NCBI GenBank assembly: GCA_015039365.1
Contig: WION01000270.1
Coordinates: forward strand, 1 to 64,000
Direction: 5' to 3'
Source of the DNA: Amanita rubescens
Lineage: Eukaryota > Basidiomycota > Agaricomycetes > Agaricales > Amanitaceae
DNA length: 64,000 nucleotides
Below are positions 12,949 through 25,200 of this stretch, piece by piece; positions within the stretch are counted from its first letter, which is position 1, and every line of letters starts with the position of its first letter. The notes beneath the pieces were generated by a model. It had not been told where the DNA came from, searched no databases, and worked only from the letters and a program-made list of their open reading frames with translations. Both the position numbers and the translations under genes were made by a program.

Positions 12949-13032
12949 TGTCCATAGCTGGAGTCGAACCAGCGGCTTCTCGGAATTGCGATCAACCACA
13001 ACGAGATGATTTGACCACTAATCGATACGGAC
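12949..13032 (-). tRNA. tRNA-His (anticodon GTG) with a 12-nt intron
   Basis: On the minus strand the sequence folds as a cloverleaf. The acceptor stem GTCCGTA pairs with TATGGAC (one G-T pair), the D stem GATT pairs with AATC around AGTGGTCA, the anticodon stem TCTCG pairs with CGAGA, and the T arm is GCTGG-TTCGACT-CCAGC. The anticodon loop is 19 nt. With the canonical splice position after base 37 this leaves a 12-nt intron and a loop starting TTGTGG, hence GTG for histidine. The discriminator base is A, as in fungal tRNA-His. A run of five T follows about ten bases downstream, a Pol III terminator. The variable loop is only four bases, slightly short. Confidence 0.5.
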
Positions 13033-14927
13033 CTTGATACGCAGCACTGATTTTTACGACATAATAATATCACATTTTTCCGATTTTCGGCAGCGCCGGA
13101 GTTTGATCCCCTTAAACACATGATGCGCGCTCAGCGCGCGCGTTATTTTATAACCTCGTCGTCTGCACCTTCATGTGCATCTGTTGCTCGCTAATAAAGT
13201 TCATTAGGTGGGGAGTCGAATAGTCGGTCCAGAAAACGCACGGGCTAGCGAATTTCGGTGGATTTGACGGAAATTTCAAGGCCAGCACTCTCTGTACTAG
13301 AAATTCTGTTGTACGCGGCATTAGAATCTCAATGAGATTTTCTAAATTACGGTTGTAGTTTCGTGGCACAATCGACTGTTCTGGTCAGCCTCCTCTAGCC
13401 GATTCGGAAATGGACGACGATGCCAAGAATGATCATTGTTTGTTTCTATTTACTGATGCTACTATTATTAACTCTTTCCCAAACGGGTAGCAAAGTCAAC
13501 TGGACCAAATCGGAATACTCCTATACAGCACGAGCACAACATTGTCGGAGTGGAAAATCGAGCGGGGAAATCATATACAGCATTTTCTGTCAGACGTGAG
13601 ATGTCGAATAGGGCAATTCATGAGGATCTCCAGTTTTATTTGATGTCGACCTTCTCGGGTGTCAGGCCTTGCCAGGATAATCATCTACGTGTTTGCCTTG
13701 TCGGAGAATTTTAGACGACCATCAGAGCGAGGCTGTTGTTTTTCACGTATCAGATGGACCTACAGAGCGCGTTGAGCGCGTGTATAGGAAAGGTGTTTTG
13801 CGTGATGAATATCGGATCGGCAGGCAGCAGTCGCCGGCAAGCCTATTCTGGCGCCTTTGGGTCAGTGGCGCACTCTGCTAATGGGTCGCAAAAGTTTGGC
13901 AGCCCAGAAGCGAAGATCCCTAGTACGGATGGAAGGCTGGGCTGCCGTTTACAGCTTCTGGGGGAGTTCCCGAGTTTCTAAAAATTCATGAAATTGATAT
14001 CGAACTATGAATTCATTTTCGATATACATTGAGGGATTTTGGAGTAGCCGACTGATGAGCCTCGCATGTTCTGAGGTGAACGACTCTCGGAGAAGGGCCG
14101 ATTATGTCGAACAATGGTGTACGTTGTTGCAACGCCGTGAAACATGTCCGAGGCCCAGCCTAGTGGTTCATCAGCCTTCTGAGTTGGAAAATTCGGTTTG
14201 GTCTTACAGCCTTGCGTCGCGCATCTTTTCGGCATCCTGACGGTTAATTCTGCTGCGGGAAAGAGCGTAGAATAGGTGAGAGGTCGGGTGAAGACATTGC
14301 GCAGGGTGGGGTGATTTTTCAGGAGTGCTTCTGGGTCTGAGAATAGCGGACCCACCGTCGCGAGGGAAGCTTATGTTATATATTTATTTATTTCAATTTT
14401 TCATTCAACCGATTATACAACGCATGTACAACGAAGTTGCAGGGTAGGAAGCGCTATTGATTTTCTCCTCCGAAGGGAAAAAAACGGGCGAATATCCTTT
14501 TTAAAAAATAACTAAAAGCGGCTCGCGCCAGGCTACCTTTCGATTTGACTCAGTCTCCATCCATCTGACACGAGATCCGGGTGATATAACTAAATCCAGT
14601 GACTTGGCTTAGCCTCGAGGTACACGGTCCGCACAGCAGTGCACGTTGGAAAAGGAGTTCCCATAGTGCCGTACGACGTGCAAAAGTTCAAAGGACAGGC
14701 TCTGGATGCATCTACTGGCAGAACAGAAGAGTATTTCTGTCAACGAATATTCGTTGTAAATTCGTTCAAGTCAAGTCGGAGATGTGAATGAGGGAGGTGA
14801 AGAATAACAGGGCAAAACAAGGCAGCACGTGTTGGTGAATGTGAAAGTCCTCGAGGCCGCCATCAAACCAACTACAGCGACTTACGACGCAGCCTCCGAC
14901 TACATATAAATCACACCCCAGCCTGAA
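13033..14927. other. intergenic, no gene recognised
   Basis: Only short ORFs on both strands. None showed a recognisable motif, a plausible exon chain or an obvious repeat. The last 150 bases are the 5' region of the gene starting at 14928. Confidence 0.5.
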
Positions 14928-16259
14928 ATGGCACCCTCTTTCAAGAACCCCCTACGCGGATTCCTATCCTCCGTTTTACCATCTTCATTTATGAGCTCTT
15001 TGGGCACCACCACAGGAAGCAAAGCCGTCCCCCATGTTGGCGTCCCAATGCCAATCATCGTCTGGGTACAACTCATCATGATGTGCCTGGAGGGGTGGAC
15101 ATCGCGGAGCGTAGAGACATGGCTCGAACTCCTAGGCTACCGGTTGGATAAGGTGTATCACTGCAAATTTACCAACACTCGTAACGAGCATGAATTCGTT
15201 ATCTACGAGTTCACAAACGAGCACAGGGTCAAGTTGGAACTGCGCACAGACCGCGCTGCAGGCCAGCGCAAAGATGCGTCGTCGTCGTCTTCATCGGTGG
15301 GATCGTTCGGTACCGATGTTGGCGGGTCCCTCTCCCCCGGATCGTCGAACTCGTCATTATCCCTGTCATCGATGAGGGGCAGCATAACCAAAGCGTCCAA
15401 TTCCGTCAGACACTCTATGCGCCGGGTATCGGACAGCTCATTGTCACGTCCCTCCGGTATCAGTTCGAATCAATATCTCGCCGCAGATATGGTCGTCAGG
15501 ATCGAGGGTCACCCTGCCCATTCCAAAGTGTTGAAGACGATCACCTTCACAGGCGATCGTTCATTACGTCCCAGTCTTTGGGACGTTATGGTCTTAACCC
15601 TTGTTGTTCACAAAGACAGCACCGCCTACACTATTCTCGGTCGACAATGTTACTGGTTTGCAGATACGCTGTTTGGCACCCTGGAAAAGTGGGCGGAGAT
15701 TCACCATAATGGGACAGTGGTGGAAGGCGGAAAGAAGAGAACAAGGTGGGGACTACGTCAGGCCTCGACTGGTAGCCTCGGCGTCGTCACTGTTCATCGT
15801 CGCGACCCGGAGCAGATTGACAAGATCTGGGGGGACTTCCACAAGGAGAAACAAACCATGAACCAGCAGGTTAGTGTTTTTGTCTTGGTTCTGTTTGCGA
15901 TACTGATTGAACGCATTCAGAAAGAAGAGTATGAAAGAACAAGGACGGAGGAGGTCGAAACGACGAAAAAGCTAGCGGGGCAAGTGGAGTTTCTCAAGAA
16001 AGGACAGGAGGAGAGTGAACGACGCCATGAAGAGAGTGAGCGACGCCATCAAGAAGAGCAGCGTCTGCTGAAACAGCAACTGGAACAGAAGGACCGAGAA
16101 TGGCAAATGCTCCTGCAACAGAGCCTGCAACAGAAAGATGAAGAAACAGAGCGTCGTATCCAAAGGCTTGAACAACATATGATGAGGATGTCAGGCAGCA
16201 CTGTTCATCTTGATGCACCACCTTCCGTACAGCCTGTTCGTCGGAAGGGCAGAGTATAA
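14928..16259 (+). CDS. uncharacterised basidiomycete protein with C-terminal coiled coil
   Basis: The frame is open for 443 codons, but 15870-15920 (51 bp, GTTAGT...TTCAG with a CTGAT branch-like word) is very probably an in-frame intron. It encodes an out-of-place hydrophobic stretch inside an acidic/basic helix, and removing it leaves 426 residues. An N-terminal domain (about 1-110) has a hydrophobic segment around PMPIIVWVQLIMMCLEGW. A Ser-rich linker (about 115-190) follows, then a second conserved-looking block with CYWFADTLFGTLEKW. From about 310 to 410 there is a long Glu/Gln/Arg coiled coil. I know of similar CYWFA-containing proteins only as uncharacterised basidiomycete sequences. 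No function can be assigned. Start chosen at the first ATG, shortly after a TATA-like ACATATAAATC at about 14901. Confidence 0.5.
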   Translation: MAPSFKNPLRGFLSSVLPSSFMSSLGTTTGSKAVPHVGVPMPIIVWVQLIMMCLEGWTSRSVETWLELLGYRLDKVYHCKFTNTRNEHEFVIYEFTNEHRVKLELRTDRAAGQRKDASSSSSSVGSFGTDVGGSLSPGSSNSSLSLSSMRGSITKASNSVRHSMRRVSDSSLSRPSGISSNQYLAADMVVRIEGHPAHSKVLKTITFTGDRSLRPSLWDVMVLTLVVHKDSTAYTILGRQCYWFADTLFGTLEKWAEIHHNGTVVEGGKKRTRWGLRQASTGSLGVVTVHRRDPEQIDKIWGDFHKEKQTMNQQVSVFVLVLFAILIERIQKEEYERTRTEEVETTKKLAGQVEFLKKGQEESERRHEESERRHQEEQRLLKQQLEQKDREWQMLLQQSLQQKDEETERRIQRLEQHMMRMSGSTVHLDAPPSVQPVRRKGRV

Positions 16260-17471
16260 CCTCTCATGCCGACTGGTACGGACATTCGTGTTCTCTGTTG
16301 TCTTGTTGCTTTCCAGCTATCATCACACGCACCCTGCCTGACATCATTCGCTTCCCAAGCATATCATACCATCCATATTGCACTTAACGTTGCATTTATT
16401 TATGCTACACCGATTGGAGATATACAATCGGGCTTGTAATATAGTGTATAATAACCAATTATCTTTGGTATGGGACTTTGCGTCTCATTGAATTTATTTA
16501 ACTTTGAATAAATATTGGTCGCCTTTTGTTTCGATGACTTGCGTGACATTCCTATTGTTTACAACTGCGCGACCCGTCCAGTAAGTGCCGCAGCAATTCT
16601 AACTGACACACGTACGCACTCACCACAAAAACGTGCTTATCATACATCGTCCTTCACATGAGCACGCCACAAAAATGCAAGTCACAGCTTCGGCCCTCGT
16701 GTTGCCCTGGCACTATTGCCATTGGTCAGTTCGGTCCCGCGAAGGGCGACGCGTCATCACACGCGGCTGCATTCTTGGCACTCTACAGTCTACACCAAAA
16801 CGAGTGCCTTGTTTAACGCTTATCACAATTTCAAATTCGCGCACTGCCCTACGCGTTCTTCACTTCGTCACCTACTACACGACTTCCGAACATTCAAGCT
16901 ATTTGACTTTCTTTATAATGAAAAGCGGAGATAGGTTCGTCCGTCGTGCAAAGCAAGGGAATTGCCGTGAACACGTTTTTCGAGGTAAGCCTCGGACCGA
17001 GCGGATGAGCCGTCATTGACGCTATGCAGAATGAGACGATCGTTCAAGTCATAAAACAGATCACGTATACGTATACTATAATCATCCTTGCCTTGAATCA
17101 AGTCAAGTGGAGTCTATTATGCCTCCAATCTCGTCCTGGAGCTTGGGGTGGAAACAAGTATTCCCAAACTCGGGCCACTGCTGTCGATGCAAATGCCTTA
17201 CATGGTTGATCTGTGCTCTCTGTCGCTTTGTGGGTCCTCAACCTGCATAAGCATTCTAGTGGCGTGTTCGGTCCAATGGATGTTGCTTGAACCTGGCCAC
17301 CAAGAACGGGGCGACGGAAGTGCGCTTATAGACCTTTTCTATTGTGGATCAGCCATTCACTTCAGCTCTGCTTGTTCAGGCAAAACTACGAGCCCTGAGA
17401 GTACGTGCTGATTTTAAGCATCGTATACATCTACATATAATGTGGAAGCCTAAACAGGATGTTCGTGGTGG
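16260..17471. other. intergenic, no gene recognised
   Basis: The first 250 bases look like a 3' untranslated region (AT-rich, several AATAAA-like words near 16450-16510). Beyond that only short ORFs without recognisable content were found. Confidence 0.5.
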
Positions 17472-18967
17472 TTATCTCGAGGGACCGTATCCTTTCCCTG
17501 CCTTGAGACGCGATATCCCAATTTTCTGACGGTGAATCAAAAACACCATGTACAAATCTTGCATGAAACTGAATATCAAAGTTGGGCTTAGATCAATTTC
17601 GGTGTATGAGATTGTGACGCACACGTGGCTTAATACCCAATAATTCTCGTCGGGTAAAGGGTGCGGTGACGTTTTCACGCCAATTTTGGACGCAGTAAAC
17701 TTGGTGTGGGCTGCGAATAACCCGACACATTTTGTAGGATCCATGGGATGTCTCTGTTCGAAGCTATATTTTGCCTGTTGAGTATCAAGTCCGAAGTGAT
17801 GATGAAGTGAGAATGCTTGCCGATGAGGAGGAATCGCCCATTGCTCTTCGTCAGACCACCAAACCATCATTGTAGGTAAGTCATGGCTCTTGTCGCAGGG
17901 GATTTGATATAATCCATCGTCCAACTTCTCTCCCATTCCTAATTTCTTATAAATTGCCTCCACCTCCTTTTCGGGGCCACGGCAGAACTGCGATTCAATA
18001 ATGAATATGACCCTTGCGTTTTTCATCAGGTGCGTGCCTACGGCAATTTTCGCATCATTGACCTGCCAAAAAGGGGAGTACAAAGCGCGATCGTAATACT
18101 TAATTTCACCATCAACATAACTCTCGTCGATCATACCCAAGTGGAGTTCACCCCCATTTTGACGAAGAGCGAAGGCGAAGACCGGTTCCATACCTTCAGT
18201 TACGACCTTTGATAAAAAGGAGGAAGATCGGAATTGTCCGAGGCTGGAAAGGGTCATAGGGAAAACGCTGCGACGATGTTGATGAAGAGTTCAGTTAAGA
18301 GGAAGAGAGGAAGAGAGCGCACCCATCTCCTACATTCTCGCTGAACCCCACAACTTTGCGTAGAACTGCGAATTTCATTTCTTGTGATACTTCTCCAACC
18401 TTGACCGTATCGCGAAACGCGGGTCCCGTGCCATAACCACCAAAAACGTTGACCGTTATTAATGAGTTTTGACCCACATGTTGATCTCTAGCCGAGCGTG
18501 GCGAGTATCTATGTTGGAAACCTTGGACAGATTTATCGCATTTCGTTCCGGATCCAGAGATCAACCACATTTCAAATGAAGCTGTGCCAAAAACGACATC
18601 ATATGATCCTTCACCGACGGAAATTTTGCCAGTATATTGGGTGCGGCCTGCTTTTTTATCAAGTGGTATTGTAAATTTCTTTATTAAATGGAGAATAAGG
18701 GCTAGGAATATACGGAAAACGATCACGTACTTTGGGCGTGCCGTTCCTCTTCATTACACGGCCGTTGCGCTTGAATTCCCTTCGCGAAAGCTTATCGCTG
18801 TCGTTCACAACCGAAAACGAGGCCAAGTCGTTATTCAGAGGCAGGACATGATTATCCGTCGAATTACTGCTTTGAACGGTTGCGTTGTCTCCAGGTGGTT
18901 TCTGGGTAGAACCAGAGAATGCAAGGGTCACTGTGAAGAGGACTGTCAACACGAACTCGCTCAACAT
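17472..18967 (-). CDS. pepsin-fold (A1 family) aspartic protease homologue lacking both catalytic motifs
   Basis: Four exons (18967-18731, 18678-18323, 18267-17623, 17568-17472) join in phase to 444 residues; introns are 52, 55 and 54 bp. The N-terminus MLSEFVLTVLFTVTLAFSGS is a likely signal peptide, followed by a short propeptide. The mature part starts FTIPLDKKAGRTQYTGKISV, the usual start of secreted basidiomycete aspartic proteases. The lobe-1 active site, normally FDTGS, reads FGTAS here (GGC in place of an Asp codon). The flap region YGDGS is replaced by VFGGYGTG. The lobe-2 D[ST]G[TS] motif is also gone: the stretch between FWQVNDAKI and GPEKEVEAIYKKL reads IFIIESQFC. Other landmarks remain (GGELHLG, KYYDR, KLDDGLYQIPCDK, YWVLSH). 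The ORF and all splice sites are intact, so it is more likely a secreted pseudoprotease, perhaps a binding protein or inhibitor, than a decayed gene. A retrotransposon LTR lies 90 bp upstream in the same orientation. Confidence 0.5.
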
Positions 18968-19051
18968 TGTGTATGCTGCGAAGCATGTTGCGGAAATACC
19001 ATAGCTATAAGCTGGATAAGAGACGGAAGTTACAGGATCACGACCTGATGG

Positions 19052-19056
19052 TTGGT
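19052..19056. repeat. target-site duplication TTGGT (left)
   Basis: The five bases directly outside the left LTR are TTGGT, identical to those directly outside the right LTR at 27572-27576. This is the 5-bp duplication expected from Ty3/Gypsy integration. Confidence 0.5.
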
Positions 19057-19241
19057 TGTGACGTGTCGCTATAGTAGGAGGACACGGCACAGAGAGTTCG
19101 GTCGAGATGAATCACCGTTGTAAAGATATCAATTGTCTCTCTACGTATGGCATCGCTACTTATATACTAAAAGGGGCTTATGTAATCTATACGTTCCCGC
19201 GCATGGTCCAAACGTGTACAGACGTTCCTGCATCCGTTACA
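19057..19241 (-). repeat. 3' LTR
   Basis: 185 bp, identical by direct comparison to 27387-27571. On the minus strand it starts TGTAACGG and ends CGTCACA. A TATATAAG word (complement near 19159-19167) can serve as promoter. Because this LTR is just upstream of the gene at 17472-18967 in the same orientation, its promoter could drive that gene. Confidence 0.5.
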
Positions 19242-19252
19242 CCCGCCCTCCA
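19242..19252 (-). other. polypurine tract of the retrotransposon
   Basis: On the minus strand the bases directly before the 3' LTR read TGGAGGGCGGG, a purine-rich run in the position of the plus-strand primer. Confidence 0.5.
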
Positions 19253-19270
19253 GCACGCTCACTAGAGCTG

Positions 19271-22200
19271 CTAATCTGCAGTGTAGACTCCTGGGGCACG
19301 GCCCCTAGTGCGCCTTGCACCATTTCTGTGGCTTCGGCCGTTATCATGCTCCGGGTGAGAAGTATTGCTGCGACCATTTGATCCCGACGCCGATTGGTCA
19401 TCATAGTGACGACTGGGAGAGCGACCGTGTCCACGATGGTAGGGATAGGCAGATCGAGGTCGGTAGGAGGTCCGGGAACAGAGTTGGCTATCAACGATGT
19501 TGAAGACGGCCTTTTGGGACAACTCCACATTATCTATGTCTAGCTGCCCATGACGGGTGCGTCCAAATATCTCGCGGAGCCGTGGAAGGTGGGTAATTTC
19601 GTTGTGAGAAGGATAGTTAATGTCCCACACGTGTTTAGGGAGGCTAGGCCCGTCAGCGACCCAACGGTTCCGGCGCTGCATGCTGAACTTCCATTCTAGG
19701 CCTAGGGAATTAAAGGCGGTGGCCCACTGCTCGTATCCTCCAGGTATCGGGGAATCCTTTGAAGGGTGTCGACGCGAGCTATCGTCGAAAAGAAGGAACT
19801 CCTTGATCTGCGCGACATGAAACACCCAGATGTTGTTGGTGGTGCGGTCGCAGACTTGATAAAAGCCGGGGTTGCTCGCGAATATGAAAGGTAATTGTGG
19901 AAAGGGCTGAGGGTAAGTTATGTGGAAGGGTCCGAAGCGGAAGGAGCCGTCGGGCGTCGAAGTGGGAGGCGGGAATAAGGTAAGCTGTGTAGGATTAACT
20001 GTAAGGGAAGGTTCTTGATTACTACTACCAGAAATTCGAGAAGAGAGAGGATGAGGAGAAAGAGAAAGAGGTGAAGCAAGAGGTGAAGGGTGAGGGCTGG
20101 GAGATTGCCCGGTTGCGGGCGCTGCAGGTCCCTCAATATCGATGTCGTCAAAGTCGACTACATCCTCCATGGTGCCTATGTCCATAACGTGGCACGTGAT
20201 AGCTGAGTATTCGAGTGAGGCGAGGGAAGTAGAAGGTTGGGTACCCAACGAGGTGGCATTCGAGGGGGTGTCCCCTTTCTTATAGGTGCGTACTGCTCCC
20301 GAGAATATCTGCTCATCATCAGGTGGAGTTCCAGACCCTTCAGGTAGGGCGCTAATGCTTGATAACCCTAGGGCCTCCAAATATTCTTGCATTACGCGAA
20401 GATGGGATATCTGATGGTAGGGGAGCCAAGTGATGTCCCCGCTGGAGCCTCTGAGCTCGAATACGGCGTCATGTCTAGAGCCGGCGTGTGCCGTGATGCG
20501 GTCCACCATCCATTCCTGCGTGTTTTCATCAGACCCAAAGACATGGGCCTCGGAGCGCGCGGGGAATAGTCGATCGTCATTGGAGCGGTGAATGCGTAGT
20601 AACGACGCGTGGAATACATCGTGAATTCCTCGGCGCTTCAAGTCTGCAGGCAGGGACATCTGGAAAGACCCGTTCTGGAAGTCTTTTAGAATGCGGTAGG
20701 GGCCAATGAATTTGGGTGCAAGTTTCCGAGCCAATCCTTTTGTTATACTTATATTCTGAGTTGATATGTATACCCAGTCTCCGGCCTTGAAAGGGACTTC
20801 CTGCCGTTTACGGTTCGCGTTGAAGGTTGACTTTACTCGTGCAGCGATAAGCGCATCGTGAGCCTGCATTAAGGCCAGTTTGATCCGTTGGGCAAAAACT
20901 CGTACTCCAGCGTACTGGGCATGACTATTCCAGATCATGGCGCGCGGGATCCTCCCTGTGTTGAGGAAGAAGGGTGAATATCCTGTGGACTCCGATCGTG
21001 CGCAGTTGATTGCGAATTCTACTGCTGGTAGCCTTTGTACCCAGTCCTTCTGGTCTGGACTAATGCAGTGACGGAGCATTTGCTCTACCGTCCGTATAGC
21101 ACGTTCAGTGGAACCATCAGACTGCGGGTGGTAGGCACTTGACAGGGATAGCTTCGTTCCGATTAGCTCGTGAAGTTTTTCCCAGAATAGACTAGTGAAG
21201 TATTTATCCCGGTCGCTCACAATCCTTTTGGGTAGGCCGTGATACTTGTAGACCTCCTCGAATACCAGTTCTGCCACTTGTTTGGCCGTGTACGTTGTGC
21301 GGCTGGGTACTAGGTGAACCATCAGGGTCATGAGGTCTATTATCACCGTTATAGAGTCGAAGGATGAGTCTCTGTTTTTCGACTCGGGGAGCGGACCGAC
21401 GAAGTCTATTCCGATCGATTCCCAAGGGAGTTTCGGAAGTTCCGGTGGGTGGAGTAACCCGTACGGTTTCTGATTCGACGGCTTACTACGCTTACAGACC
21501 TCGCAGGTGTCACAGAAGTTTTTCGTGTCGTCAATCATCGTCTTCCACCAGACATGTTCTCGCAAGTAGTCGGCTGTCTTACGTGGTCCCAGATGCGCCA
21601 ACAAGGTGTGTGCCTCATTGATGATGATAGTTCTTAAGTGTTTCTCCTCGATTTTCACGTCTGGGATGCACAGCACCTTTAGATCACTCTGCTTTATGAA
21701 GACTAGACCGTCGTCTGACACCTCGAAGTTCTTGTATTCCTTTGGAGATTCCAATACTTTACTGAAGAGCACGTCTGACTTATATTTGTCTTTAACCAAT
21801 GTGGTTAGTTCCAATCCTTTCATCAGTTTCAGTAAGTCTCCGACTGCGGTGCGTGCCTCAATATTTGAGGCTTTTGAAATTTGAGCTGATTGATCGGACT
21901 CTACCAACGCGTCGTTAGGGCCATTAGGAGCTGTATTCCCATCCCCGCCCTCCGTTCTTTCACGTGGGCCGTGAAGAACCAATCGACGACCTCGGCTGTC
22001 TTGTATCCGCAGTTTTGGGCCATCCACCTGGACTGAGGGGATCTGACGAGTTGTGCTACGTAATGTGACGGCGCGGGCTTCCAGGCCGACCAGTACCGGC
22101 AAAGAGATTAACCCCAACGATAACGCGGTGGCCGTCGTGGCCGTGTCGTCATGCTTCGCGTATTCGCTCGCAGTGCGGACCGTCCCTGGTGAGTCGTTTG

Positions 22201-25200
22201 AGTAGAGGCGCGACAGGGCGTCGCTCAGTATGTTTTCAGCGCCGGGGACATAAATAACCTCAAAATCGAATTCACCGATTCGTTCCATCCATCGTGCCTG
22301 TCGCCCGGACAGGTTTCTTTGATTCAAAAGGTAAATTAATCCCCGGTGGTCTGTATACCAACGGAACTTCACACCCTGTAGGATATCGCGGTAGCGTAGC
22401 ATCGTCTCATACCCCGCGAGTAACTCGATCTCGTGCACAGGGTAATTCTGTTGGGCGGGGCTCAACTTAGCTGAGTAGAAGGCAGCGACTGGTGCCGTTT
22501 TCCAATCCGCGCCCTGACTGATTACTCCAGCAATCCCGGAGGCACAGCCGTCTGTCACCATGTTTACGGGGGGCACGTCCTGACCGTATCGCAGCGGCTT
22601 TCGATGGTGATCCCTGCAGCGGGCTGCGCCCTTTTTAACCTCGTCAAAGGCTCGTTGGTGAGTGTGGTCCCAGCGCCAAGGAACAGAGTCACTTGTTAGG
22701 GAGTGCAGGATTCCCATTGGTATGCGCACCAGGTCAATGTCGTCGGCAAGGTATCCGGCGGCTCCCAGGAAGCCTCGTAGTAGGTCTCGGTTGGTGGGAG
22801 TCTTCCATTTCATTAATGCGTCTACCTTGTCAGGGTCCATCCGGATGCCGTCGTCGTCTATTACCCGGCCTAGTATACCTAGTTCCTTGCACAGGAATTG
22901 TAACTTTTTGAGCGTCAAGTACAGCTTCTCACGTCGCAGGACATCCAATATAAGTTTGGCATGTATTACATGCTCTTTTAAAGTGTCAGAATAGATCACT
23001 ATGTCGTCAAGGTATACATCCATGAAGCGGCCGATGTACGCCGAGAATAAGTAATTCATTAGGGACTGAAAGGTCGCAGGGGCATTGCAGTCCCCTTGTT
23101 GGATCACGTAGCTGACCATATTTCCGTCCGGTGTTGTCACGGCTGAGCGATGAACGTGTTCGGGGACTATCCTTATCTGCTCATAGGCGTCCTGTCCATC
23201 GATTAGGGATCGGTACTTAGCGCGCGCTGCCCGGCGTAAGATGCCATCCATATCTGGCAAAGGAGAGGCCAACTTATGAGTGTTTTTGTTTCGTTCACGC
23301 AGATCAACCACTGTTCGTAAACGGGGTGGCTCTCCCGGTTTGCCAGGTTTACGAATACACAACATAGGTACGGTATTAGTCGAGTTAGTGATCGCCCAGC
23401 GACCAGTCTTAATATATGCATTCCTTTTCTCTACCCATTGTGACAGCATTGCTTCTGGGCATCTTGATGGTCTCCACTGATAGACCTTTGATTCGTCTAT
23501 TAAAGGGATCTCGTGATTAATAGCGCGCAGCGGCGGCAGAGGGCATTCACTTGCCTTCTTACAAAGCGGCTTGGCGTATTCCAAGAGCTCCTCACGCGCG
23601 GCATCCAGGTTCTCCTCATACAATTGCATGGAGCGTGAAGCAAGGGTGAAAGTCCCTCGGCCCGTCATCTCAAGCGGGCTGCTGCTGCCGACTATAACAC
23701 GGGGAGGGTTTAGACCAATGGATATCTGGTGTTGGTAAAGCCACGGAGTTCCCAAGATCAGGTCGTAGTTGGATAGGTTCATGACGTCGAAATGACGAGT
23801 GGACTTGATGTTCTGATACTCAAAGAGAGTGTCGACTCCGTAGTTCACGCGGGTTCTGGATCCTTGGACTGCCAACTGCACTCCGACGGGTGAGGCTAGT
23901 TCTTTCTTTTCCAACTTGAGCTGATCTACGAGGGAACTTGAGATAAAGTCGCCCAGAGATCCTGAATCAATGAGCGCGCGGGCGGGGTTTCCAGCAACTT
24001 TCACAACTATCCGGAGCGGCTCGGCGACCGTGCGACTGGGGTCACGTACGACTGAGGCATTTCTTTGAACCGTAGTAAATCCACCTGCGTTAATTACGCC
24101 GTCCGTGCGTTGAACAGCGGTAGCGCCAACCCACAATTCCGAAGGGGGTTCAATATCGTGCTGGGACTCCCAGGCTGCCCAGGCCTCGTGGAATGCGGCC
24201 ATAGCTCGCTCCTTCTTTTCCTGTCCATAAAAGAGCTGATCCAAGCCCCAGTCAGGTAGGTCTTCTAATTTCGGTTGCTGCTCGCTGACAAACTCCTCCT
24301 CGTACCACTTTACAGCCGGTTCCAAGATATGCTTTTCGTGCCATCCACGGATGTTGACACGCTGGTTCCTGAGGAGTTTCATTGAAATGAAGGCCTGCCG
24401 AAATAGGGCGTTGTCGAGGATGTAAAAACCTCGACCTTCCGACTTTGGGGCTCGCTTGTAAAGGTAACGTCGCTGCTCTTCAACCGGTCCTTCGAGGATA
24501 GCCTTATACCATTGCTGACCAGTTTCCAGGATAGAACAAGCATTTTCCGCCCACAATTCGTCTCCGCCAAAAGGAATGAACCAAGTTTTTCGGTATCGTT
24601 CAGGCCAGTCCAACCTCCGACGTGAGGCTTTGGTTTGGGCGAGTTTCTGGCCGATGAAGAAGAAAGGCTGTCGAAGAAGGATTCTCGGTATGATATCCTC
24701 CTCGCCGTAGAACCGGTCTTCTAATATATAGTCACCCCTTCTGTCCATGTGGCAAACGAAACGTCTGATTAAGGTGCGTTCGCATTCAGGGTCTCCCGGG
24801 AAAGGACGAGCTGCTTCAGCTATCCAAATGACTTTCCATATCATTGGATCTCCAAGATATTCCCGGGGGCCGCGCGGGGCAGGAAGGATGGTTCGTACTG
24901 GGAGGGTTCGTCGGACTAAGCGTCTTTCGAGCGCGTCGGTGGGAGTCAGAGGTCTTGGGGAGAAGGTTGGGGTCCTTTCTTCCTCAATCTCGTTGAGCTC
25001 GTTGCTGACTCCTTCAATTTCGACGTCTAGGTGGATGCTCCAAAGTTCTAAGGTCGCCGCTGCAACGTCCACTTCGGTACCGTCGCCCTCCTCGGCTGTC
25101 CCTATAGCGGCAGCCGATATCTCACGCAATTCCTCGGTATGGTCAAGCTGAGTTAGGTTAACATTATGATTGGTACGGAAAGGGTTGCGGGAGCTCCCAC

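Noticed and set aside
18659..19090. ORF with start at 19090 taken as the native start of the protease-like gene
   Set aside because: That ATG lies inside the LTR, so it cannot be ancestral; the Met at 18967 begins a good signal peptide. The upstream ATG is kept only as a finding.
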